From: Gilliamella sp. wkB112
Lineage (GTDB): Bacteria; Pseudomonadota; Gammaproteobacteria; Enterobacterales; Orbaceae
NCBI RefSeq assembly: GCF_001690685.1
Contig: NZ_LZGL01000013.1
Coordinates: forward strand, 229,118 to 293,117
Direction: 5' to 3'
Length of the DNA: 64,000 nucleotides
A program made the position numbers and the translations under genes. The notes beneath the pieces are model-generated. The model saw only the letters and a program-made list of their open reading frames with translations, searched no databases and had not been told where the DNA came from. The first letter of the stretch is position 1. Each line of letters begins with the position of its first letter. Below, in pieces: positions 48,634-55,386 of this stretch.

Positions 48634-48653
48634 ACTGTTAGACGGTTTTTAAT

Positions 48654-49568
48654 TTAATCAATCTTTTTGTAAGCTTCACAGGCTTGACGCATATTTTTAT
48701 CACAAGCTGATTTGAAGTATTCTTTGGCCTTATCATCACTTTTTTCTATGGCATTGCCTTCATAATACATCATACCAAGATCATACTGAGCGGCAGCTGA
48801 TCCCCGACCTGCTGCTTTTTCAAACCAAGTTTTGGCTTGATCTAAATCTTGATTCACACCACTACCATTAGCAAACATTATCGCTAAATTATATTGAGCA
48901 TTAGTAAAATCTTGCAATGCTGCTTTTTCATACCAGACTGCAGCTTGAGCTAAATCTTGGGTTGTGCCTTTGCCATTTTGATATAAAAAAGCTAGTCTAA
49001 ACTGAGCAGCGACAACATTGTTATTGGCTGCTTGCAGATAATATTCAAAAGCATTGCGGTAATTTTTTTTGCTACCTTGCCCTAGTTCACTCATTAGTCC
49101 TAAATTATATAAGGCATTTACTTCTCCATGCTCAGCTGCTTTTTTAAACCATTTTTTGGCATCGGAAAAATTTTGTTTAACGCCATGACCTTCGTAATAC
49201 ATTGAGCCTAGTTTATATTGAGCCGGTGCATAATCTTGCTTAGCAGCTTTTTCATACCAACGTGCTGCATTAACAAAGCTTTGTTCAACACCATGACCAT
49301 AATCATACAGCATGGCTAAATTGTATTGAGCTTCCACTAGTCCTTGTTTAGCTGCTTTTTCAAACCATTCTTTCGCCTGCTCATAATTTTGTTTTACACC
49401 TTGACCTTCATTATAGGCTATGCCTAATTTATGTTGAGCAATGGCGGTGTTTTGTTCAATGGCATCTTGATAAGTTTGATCAAATACTGATGAAGTAGCT
49501 GCTTCTTCAGCCAAGACTGGAAAGTTAAAACAAAAACATAGCGTAATTGTAGTAAGTAACTTTTTCAT
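48654..49568 (-). CDS. secreted Sel1-repeat (TPR-like) protein
   Basis: A 304-residue periplasmic or exported protein. A signal peptide (1-20, ending 'FPVLAEEA') is followed by seven consecutive 36-residue Sel1 repeats from about residue 42. Each has the form A-Q-x-x-L-G/A-x-x-Y-x-x-G-x-G-V and x-W-F/Y-E-K-A-A. Such solenoids mediate protein contacts; in host-associated bacteria they are often linked to host interaction, but no specific role can be assigned. Repeats 2, 3, 5 and 6 are especially alike, suggesting past internal duplication. Confidence 0.88.
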   Translation of the reverse strand: MKKLLTTITLCFCFNFPVLAEEAATSSVFDQTYQDAIEQNTAIAQHKLGIAYNEGQGVKQNYEQAKEWFEKAAKQGLVEAQYNLAMLYDYGHGVEQSFVNAARWYEKAAKQDYAPAQYKLGSMYYEGHGVKQNFSDAKKWFKKAAEHGEVNALYNLGLMSELGQGSKKNYRNAFEYYLQAANNNVVAAQFRLAFLYQNGKGTTQDLAQAAVWYEKAALQDFTNAQYNLAIMFANGSGVNQDLDQAKTWFEKAAGRGSAAAQYDLGMMYYEGNAIEKSDDKAKEYFKSACDKNMRQACEAYKKID

Positions 49569-49896
49569 TATATTCCTTGTTATTTTATTATATTCCTAAT
49601 ATTGCATCTATTTAGTTATTTTGTATAGATGAATTAATTAACTTTTTGTGTTATTTACTTATACTAGATATAGTTGTTGTTATTCTTAAGTTAAGAATAT
49701 CAATATTATCATAATGATATAAGTTAAGCGTAGCAAAATTCGTTATCTTGATTCGTATAAAGGCTGGATTAGTTTTTTTCGGGATAGATAAACGTCAAGA
49801 GCAATTACTTGGTATGTATTATGCCTTATCCATGTATAATTAGGTTTATAAGTAAAGATTAAATAAATTTAATTGATTAAAACTTGGTAGAAAAAG
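49569..49896. other. gene-free region between Sel1 gene and tRNA cluster
   Basis: AT-rich upstream DNA of the Sel1 gene and downstream DNA of the leftward tRNA transcript. I see no coding frame, repeat or clear terminator. Confidence 0.4.
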
Positions 49897-49972
49897 TGGT
49901 GGGTCGTGAGCGATTCGAACGCTCGACAAACGGATTAAAAGTCCGCTGCTCTACCGACTGAGCTAACAACCC
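49897..49972 (-). tRNA. tRNA-Lys (UUU)
   Basis: A 76-nt tRNA with encoded CCA. The acceptor GGGTTGT pairs with ACGACCC. The anticodon loop CTTTTAA gives UUU. Last of three tRNAs on one leftward transcript. Confidence 0.97.
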
Positions 49973-49992
49973 ATATAGAAAACAACTAAAAT

Positions 49993-50068
49993 TGGTGGGT
50001 GATACCGGGTTCGAACCAGTGACCCCCTCCTTGTAAGGGAGGTGCTCTCCCAACTGAGCTAATCACCC
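49993..50068 (-). tRNA. tRNA-Val (UAC), second copy
   Basis: A 76-nt tRNA with encoded CCA. The acceptor GGGTGAT pairs with ATCACCC. The anticodon loop CTTACAA gives UAC. Identical to the copy at 50104-50179. Confidence 0.97.
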
Positions 50069-50103
50069 CAAATGTTTCATTTCAGAAACGTCACGGTAAA
50101 GAT

Positions 50104-50179
50104 TGGTGGGTGATACCGGGTTCGAACCAGTGACCCCCTCCTTGTAAGGGAGGTGCTCTCCCAACTGAGCTAATCACCC
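50104..50179 (-). tRNA. tRNA-Val (UAC), first copy
   Basis: The same sequence as the Val tRNA at 49993-50068, 35 bp upstream of it. First tRNA of the transcript. Confidence 0.97.
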
Positions 50180-50196
50180 TTACCGTGTGGATGTGC

Positions 50197-50224
50197 ATTA
50201 TAAGGCACGCCTTATTTCAGTCAA
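50197..50224 (-). promoter_or_regulatory. promoter of the Val-Val-Lys tRNA transcript
   Basis: Minus-strand TTGACT and a perfect TATAAT, 16 bp apart, followed by a GC-containing discriminator and the first tRNA 17 bp downstream. This is a strong sigma-70 promoter. Confidence 0.85.
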
Positions 50225-50279
50225 CCTTTTTTTTACAATTTCTGTGAAATTAACCTTGTTCGGTGTAATTTTAAACATT

Positions 50280-50301
50280 TTTTGGATGCTATTACGCAAA
50301 A
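50280..50301. promoter_or_regulatory. possible CRP-S (Sxy-dependent) site of the competence operon
   Basis: The 22-bp TTTTGGATGCTATTACGCAAAA-type site has the outer TTTTG and CGCAAAA of the competence CRP-S consensus, but its left core (GGAT) does not match TGCGA. It lies 78 bp before the first pilus gene. One good half site only. Confidence 0.3.
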
Positions 50302-50378
50302 CGTTTTTTTTCTGATTTTTATTTATTCAATAGTCATTAAACTTGATAGATATTTTTTGTTTAATAATTTAATCACTC

Positions 50379-51326
50379 ATGAAGTTAATGAATAAAACTC
50401 TAGTCATAATTTATATTGCACCAGCAATTTTGCGTTATAAAGTAATTAAATCGATACAGAAAAGATCCACTACTAATCAATCAGTTTGGATTGAATATGA
50501 TTATCAAAATATGACTGACATCGACTTATGGATAAATGATTTACTACAGAATATTCCTCGGCACGCCCAGTTTGAATTACATTTAGATTCAAGCTATTTG
50601 CAAATCCAATCATTAGATTTACCAGATGAAGAATTGAAATCGCATGAAGTGATTTTATTTGTTGAAGCTTCAATTTATAAATTATTTCAATTATCCGTGA
50701 AAAATGTGTATTTCGATTATGTAAATTGCTTAGAACAACCAAAACAGATTATGGTCGCAGCATGTGATCATCAATATATTAATAATTGGCTTAATATATT
50801 TGCAAAATATAATGTGGTGATTACTTTTATCGGTGGGGATGTTGGCTCAGGTAAAGTTAATTTTTTACCTTGGCGGCAACAACAGCAAAAAAAACAACAA
50901 TTACAGTTGACTATAATTATTGTCAGTTTTATTGGTATTCTTTGTTGTTTGTTTTGTTATTGGTGGATCCATGCACAAAATAAGTTAGATTATTATTCTT
51001 CACAAGTAAATTCGCAACAGAATTTACAGCAAAAACTAGAGCAAGAGTTGTCAAACTATTTACCCAATCCATCAACAAGTCAAAAACAAATTCAACAATC
51101 GTTACAATTAATTTCTGAACAATTACCCGATGCCATTTGGCTGCAGTCATTTACCTATGCTTTACATACTATAACCTTAACTGGCAAAAGTTTTAGTTAT
51201 ATAGAGATTACTAATTTTAATGAGCAATTATCACAAAACAGTAATATTAACCGTAGCCAAGTTAATTCTGTTGCTACTAATGCTAAACAGTTGTTATTAG
51301 AAATGGAAATTAAACTCAATGAATAG
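50379..51326 (+). CDS. PilM-PilN (HofM-HofN) fusion-like competence protein
   Basis: A 315-residue protein that appears to join two normally separate type IV pilus/competence inner-membrane components. Residues 1-165 look like a shortened PilM/HofM/ComA domain ('AQFELHLDSSYLQIQSLDLP'). At about 168 begins 'VNFLPWRQQQQKK', the hallmark start of PilN/HofN/ComB, followed by a membrane helix (about 180-202) and a coiled coil with a periplasmic domain. There is no stop or frame change between the parts. The next gene overlaps by eight bases and is PilO-like, then PilP- and PilQ-like genes follow. Role: the alignment complex of a DNA-uptake pilus. Confidence 0.7.
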   Translation: MKLMNKTLVIIYIAPAILRYKVIKSIQKRSTTNQSVWIEYDYQNMTDIDLWINDLLQNIPRHAQFELHLDSSYLQIQSLDLPDEELKSHEVILFVEASIYKLFQLSVKNVYFDYVNCLEQPKQIMVAACDHQYINNWLNIFAKYNVVITFIGGDVGSGKVNFLPWRQQQQKKQQLQLTIIIVSFIGILCCLFCYWWIHAQNKLDYYSSQVNSQQNLQQKLEQELSNYLPNPSTSQKQIQQSLQLISEQLPDAIWLQSFTYALHTITLTGKSFSYIEITNFNEQLSQNSNINRSQVNSVATNAKQLLLEMEIKLNE

Positions 51327-51789
51327 TGAATTTTTTTATCGTCCTTTATGGCAGCAATATTCCTGCTGTTTTTTGTTTTTTTTATTTTTATTTGGCGTCG
51401 GTTATTTGCTGGTTATTGAAGATATTAAACAACAAGCAGATCAGCAAATACAACAATATGATGAAAATCTGACTAAAATTGACCAATTACAAGCAAAAAT
51501 AAATCGCTATAAGTCGAGTAAAAACCATTTATTAAGTACGATTTCTGAAAAAGAGTTGGCGCAAGCTTTAGCACAACATCACTTGATTTTACGTACTTTT
51601 AAGTACATTGAAATTGATGATACCGTCAATTGGGACATTGAGCTTAATGGTGAGTTTGCCGATTTTATGGCTTTGATGACCTCGTTTAATGATGATTATT
51701 ATTATCTCGATTTCCAGCATCTAATGATCAGTAAACATGAGTCTGAGTTACAAATAGCTTTTACTTTATTGTTTAAAAAGGGAGGTTAA
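51319..51789 (+). CDS. PilO/HofO-like competence protein
   Basis: A 156-residue bitopic protein. One membrane helix (about 14-33: 'CCFLFFLFLFGVGYLLVI') precedes a coiled coil (about 38-65: 'QQADQQIQQYDENLTKID') and a small periplasmic domain containing 'WDIELNGEFADFMALMTSFN', the usual PilO/HofO fold. Sequence conservation in this family is low, so position in the operon is the main evidence. It overlaps the gene before it and abuts the one after it. Confidence 0.7.
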   Translation: MNSEFFYRPLWQQYSCCFLFFLFLFGVGYLLVIEDIKQQADQQIQQYDENLTKIDQLQAKINRYKSSKNHLLSTISEKELAQALAQHHLILRTFKYIEIDDTVNWDIELNGEFADFMALMTSFNDDYYYLDFQHLMISKHESELQIAFTLLFKKGG

Positions 51790-52158
51790 GTGAAACCGCA
51801 ATTGGCAATGGTAGTGCTGTTAATTTTTAGTGAGTTATGCATTAATATCAGGGTTGCTTTAGCTCGAGACCCATTTATGCAATCTTATCAAATCTCATGC
51901 GATGAACAAGCAACTAATCTATTGAAACAAATACAAGTTTGGCAGTTCAAAGGATTGATAAAAAATAGTGATGCTAGTTATGAGCAGCTATGGTTATTTT
52001 CAGATAATCAGTGGTTAGCAATAACTGCTAGAGTTATTCCTAATATTTTATTTCCCTGGCAAATTCAAACTTTAGTTACTGACAAAATTGTATGGCAAGC
52101 CAATTTGGCGGATTATTGTCATGATGTGGTGCTATGGACTATGCAATTAAATAAGTAA
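51790..52158 (+). CDS. PilP/HofP-like competence protein
   Basis: A 122-residue exported protein, starting at GTG 51790 after a GGGAGG site. An N-terminal signal or anchor helix runs from about 5 to 25 and ends near 'ALARDPF'. That 'RDPF' motif, then 'WQFKGLIKNSD', is typical of PilP/HofP, which links the inner-membrane complex to the secretin. It is short but complete-looking. It directly follows the PilO-like gene. Confidence 0.68.
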   Translation: MKPQLAMVVLLIFSELCINIRVALARDPFMQSYQISCDEQATNLLKQIQVWQFKGLIKNSDASYEQLWLFSDNQWLAITARVIPNILFPWQIQTLVTDKIVWQANLADYCHDVVLWTMQLNK

Positions 52159-52182
52159 TATTTTCCTTTATTAGGACCTAAC

Positions 52183-53487
52183 ATGCGAAATAGATTGCAA
52201 AAATTTACGACAACTATGGTGAATAAATTTTTAGTGATACTGCTTTTGGGGAGTCTCTATGGCAATATCAGTATTAGTTTAGCAACCCACAAAAAATCCC
52301 TTGATACTAGTGAACCCAAACAATTGATCTCAATTGAATTCTATCAAACGGATATAGCTATTATTTTACAAGCTTTAGCGGATAGTAAGCAGATGAATTT
52401 AATCATAACTGATGATTTATCCATTAAACAGACAATTAAACTACAACAAGTTGAGTGGCATAAAGCTCTTAATATCATTTTGAATTCGGCTAATTTACAA
52501 GCTGAAATCGAAGATAATATTTTATTCATTTCGAAAGCTATCGATCCTGAAATTGCCTATCAAAAACAGCTGTTGGTGAAAAAAGAGCAGGAACAGAAAC
52601 AGCCTCTAGATTCTTTATTATTAACAGTTAATAATATTGATTTAACTACATTACAGGAAACAATTCAACAGCAAGGATTGCTGTCAGAACGAGGTAAGGC
52701 AGTTATAGATAAACGAACTAATTCACTTATTATCACTGATTTAACCCAACAGTTTGATGGTATTAAAAAGCTAGTTAAAGTAATGGATAAACCAATGCCA
52801 CAAGTACATATATCCGCTCATATTGTGACTATGAGTGATGAAAGTATGTCAGAGCTTGGCATTAAATGGGGGTATTCCGGGCATTCTTCACAACTATTGG
52901 ATAAATTTGATGTTGGTTTAGGTGTGCCTAATCCTACTACTACGGTTGGTTTTAATTTAGCTAAGTTGTCGACAAGTTTATTAAATTTAGAGTTATCAGC
53001 ATTAGAATCAGAAAATCAACTCGAAATAATCGCCAGTCCAAACTTATTAACCGCTAATCAAAATATGGCATCCATAAAGCAAGGGACTGAAATCCCTTAT
53101 GAAGTTTCTAGCGGTAGCAATGGAGCCACATCTATTGAGTTTAAACAAGCTGTTTTAGGATTAGAAGTTACCCCAAAAATACTAAGTGATAAGCAGATGA
53201 TTTTAGATCTATATATCACCCAAAATACAACCGGGCGTTCTATAAAGCGGAGTGATGGTGGCGAAGCATTAGCCATTGATACTCAGGAAATAAAAACGCA
53301 AGTACAAGTTAAAAGTGGTGAAACAGTGGTACTTGGTGGTATTTTTCAACAAATTAAGAGCAAAGGCAATAGTAATGTTCCAGGAATGAGCGAAGTACCA
53401 ATTATTGGTAATCTGTTTAAAAATTCTAGTAAAAGATTGCAAAAACGCGAATTAGTGATTTTTATTACACCACAACTAGTTGAGTAA
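52183..53487 (+). CDS. hofQ: type IV pilus / competence secretin (HofQ/ComE-like)
   Basis: The outer-membrane secretin through which the DNA-uptake pilus passes. A signal segment (about 13-36) is followed by an N0/STN domain ('ISIEFYQTDIAIILQALAD', about 48-110), an N1 domain with 'VIDKRTNSLIITDL', and the C-terminal secretin core: 'LEIIASPNLLTANQNMASIKQGTEIPY' region (about 285-310), 'VKSGETVVLGGIFQQ' and 'VPGMSEVPIIGNLFKN'. At 434 residues it matches the compact HofQ/ComE type, not the larger PilQ. Confidence 0.88.
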   Translation: MRNRLQKFTTTMVNKFLVILLLGSLYGNISISLATHKKSLDTSEPKQLISIEFYQTDIAIILQALADSKQMNLIITDDLSIKQTIKLQQVEWHKALNIILNSANLQAEIEDNILFISKAIDPEIAYQKQLLVKKEQEQKQPLDSLLLTVNNIDLTTLQETIQQQGLLSERGKAVIDKRTNSLIITDLTQQFDGIKKLVKVMDKPMPQVHISAHIVTMSDESMSELGIKWGYSGHSSQLLDKFDVGLGVPNPTTTVGFNLAKLSTSLLNLELSALESENQLEIIASPNLLTANQNMASIKQGTEIPYEVSSGSNGATSIEFKQAVLGLEVTPKILSDKQMILDLYITQNTTGRSIKRSDGGEALAIDTQEIKTQVQVKSGETVVLGGIFQQIKSKGNSNVPGMSEVPIIGNLFKNSSKRLQKRELVIFITPQLVE

Positions 53488-53606
53488 ATAGCAATGGAGT
53501 TGTATCATATTGCATCTTGATTTAGCCTTGGGTTTGACACCTAAATTAGATCGCCAAATTTCAAGTAAGTTGTTGTTATTATAACTAATTAAAAATAGAG
53601 AAAATT

Positions 53607-54419
53607 ATGTTTCGAGTTGTAGCTTCAGATTTAGATGGTACTTTATTAAATGCAGACCATAAACTATCATCTTTTACCAAACAAGTTCTACAAGCATTAC
53701 GACGAAAAGGTATTCAGTTTGCTTTTGCAACGGGAAGACACCATATTGATGTGGCCCAAATGCGAGAAAATATGGAAATTGATGCTTTTATGATAACTTC
53801 AAATGGTGCTAGAGTTCATGATAGTGCTGGCGAATTAATTTTTAGCCAAAGTATTGATCCTTCATTAGTGGTTGAAATCGCACATATGTGTATTGATGAT
53901 CCATTGGTTTATACTCACCTTTACCGTGGTGATGACTGGTTGGTTAATAGAGAAGATAGCTTTTCTCTTGCATTTCATAAACATACTAATTTTTCATATC
54001 AGTTATTTGATCCGTTTAATATTGAAACAGATAATATTGCTAAAATATTTTTTACCACTACCGATCTTGCGCTGCATCCACATTTAGTTAAGTTAAAAAA
54101 TCGTTTGCAACAACAATTTGGTAATAAAATCAGTGTGGCATTTTCAACCCTTAATTGCCTTGAAGTTATGGCTGAAAATGTTTCAAAAGGCAGTGCTTTG
54201 AAAAAAATTGTCGAAAGATTGGGACTTGATTTACAAGATGCTATCGCTTTTGGTGATGGTATGAATGATTTAGAAATGCTAAGTATGGCTGGTAAAGGTT
54301 GTTTAATGCAAAATTCAAGTCTAGATTTGCTTGCTCGCTTACCTAATAATGAGGTAATTGGTTCAAATGTTGATGATGCTGTGCCCCATTATTTGCAGAA
54401 GTTATTTTTTAATTCATAA
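53607..54419 (+). CDS. yigL: HAD-IIB phosphatase YigL
   Basis: A Cof-type haloacid-dehalogenase phosphatase; E. coli YigL acts on sugar phosphates and pyridoxal phosphate. Motif I '[14 protein letters not shown]' is at the N-terminus, '[20 protein letters not shown]' near 40, '[10 protein letters not shown]' near 64, and motif IV '[20 protein letters not shown]' near 214. The end '[13 protein letters not shown]' is YigL-like. Length 270. tusA follows closely. Confidence 0.92.
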   Translation: MFRVVASDLDGTLLNADHKLSSFTKQVLQALRRKGIQFAFATGRHHIDVAQMRENMEIDAFMITSNGARVHDSAGELIFSQSIDPSLVVEIAHMCIDDPLVYTHLYRGDDWLVNREDSFSLAFHKHTNFSYQLFDPFNIETDNIAKIFFTTTDLALHPHLVKLKNRLQQQFGNKISVAFSTLNCLEVMAENVSKGSALKKIVERLGLDLQDAIAFGDGMNDLEMLSMAGKGCLMQNSSLDLLARLPNNEVIGSNVDDAVPHYLQKLFFNS

Positions 54420-54430
54420 GTTTGTTGGAT

Positions 54431-54667
54431 ATGAATATTACAGCTGATAAACAACTAAATACCCTTGGACTACGTTGTCCGGAACCAATTATGTTAGTCC
54501 GTAAAACCATAAGAGAGCTTACTGTAGGGCAAGTACTTTATATCATAGCTGATGATTATGCTACCGTAAGGGATATTCCTAGTTTTTGTCGTCATATGGA
54601 TCATAAATTAGTGGCATCAAAAGTTGATGGCAAACCTTATCAATATTGGATTCAAAAATCACATTAG
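54431..54667 (+). CDS. tusA: TusA sulfur carrier
   Basis: The first carrier of the tRNA 2-thiouridine sulfur relay, taking persulfide sulfur from IscS. The catalytic motif is '[15 protein letters not shown]' (Cys near residue 17). '[18 protein letters not shown]' is also conserved. ATG at 54431 is preferred to an in-frame TTG at 54422, giving 78 residues. tusE, later in the same relay, is at 18928. Confidence 0.93.
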   Translation: MNITADKQLNTLGLRCPEPIMLVRKTIRELTVGQVLYIIADDYATVRDIPSFCRHMDHKLVASKVDGKPYQYWIQKSH

Positions 54668-54685
54668 TCTTGTTACTGCCATGCC

Positions 54686-54720
54686 AAGAAGTTTCAGGTC
54701 TGCTATATGTTTTAGTCAAT
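54686..54720 (+). repeat. dispersed 36-bp intergenic element, diverged copy
   Basis: AAGAAGTTTCAGGTCTGCTA-TATGTTTTAG resembles the element at 37571 in about three quarters of positions. It lies just after the tusA stop and runs into the converging ygfX stop. Confidence 0.55.
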
Positions 54721-55120
54721 TTAATTCAATTTGCCTTAAATAATAGTTCAATGTACGCCAGTCGTTAGGCTGAATACTATCAATCATTAGTAACAATGTT
54801 TGTCGGTTGCCATTGTGGCGAGATTTTAAATTTATAATAATTAAAAAACGAAATAATAAAGGTTTACGCATAATATGCCAGCGCTGTTTATGCCAATAAA
54901 TTTGGTGAATATAATGAAATAGTGCCAATTCTCCTTTGATAGTATGTAAATAGTGAAAGCTACGCCACCATTCTATTGCCAATATCAATATAATTACCAT
55001 TGTAAAAGCGTTTAAACAGGTGTCAGCCAATAGTGCTAGACTTATGATAATTAAGGTTAAATAAAAAATACCCGAAATGACTAATAGTAGGTATGAAACT
55101 GTGAGTTTGGTACTCCACAT
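54716..55120 (-). CDS. ygfX: YgfX/CptA-like membrane protein
   Basis: A 134-residue protein with two membrane helices (about 8-30 and 36-52) and a C-terminal cytoplasmic part. The pattern 'WHKQRWHIMRKPLLFRFLII' then 'LLLMIDSIQPNDWRTLNYYL' follows the YgfX family, whose E. coli member was reported as a toxin acting on cytoskeletal proteins and is paired with sdhE (ygfY). No sdhE lies beside it here. Sequence similarity in this family is weak, so the call is moderately sure. Confidence 0.7.
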   Translation of the reverse strand: MWSTKLTVSYLLLVISGIFYLTLIIISLALLADTCLNAFTMVIILILAIEWWRSFHYLHTIKGELALFHYIHQIYWHKQRWHIMRKPLLFRFLIIINLKSRHNGNRQTLLLMIDSIQPNDWRTLNYYLRQIELN

Positions 55121-55320
55121 AATTACAGCTCAGATTGAGTAAAACTGAATTATCTCATGATTTTGTTAAAAATTACTTAAAATAATGACAAAGATGGGAG
55201 ATAATACGCACATTTGACTAACACTGGTTTTGCAGATGAATAGTTAAGTGTTTTCTTAATTATAATTAATTGGCTTATTATTCATTATGATATAAATATA
55301 TGTTAAAACACTTAAAGGAA

Positions 55321-55328
55321 GGGGGGGG
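55321..55328. repeat. poly-G8 tract upstream of mrcA
   Basis: Eight consecutive G in an otherwise AT-rich region, 58 bp before the mrcA start and just after an AAAGGAA run. It is slippage-prone. Confidence 0.95.
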
Positions 55329-55386
55329 ACAGAAATTTTCTGTTGCCCTTGCTTTTTGCCTTCAAGAAATTAGATAGGAATGATTT

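Noticed and set aside
48654..49568. CRISPR-like periodicity in the Sel1 gene
   Set aside because: The regular spacing is the 36-residue protein repeat (108 bp) with divergent bases, not short identical repeats with spacers. I found no CRISPR array in the window.
49993..50179. Near-perfect 76-bp repeat as a mobile element
   Set aside because: The repeat is simply two identical tRNA-Val genes in one transcript.
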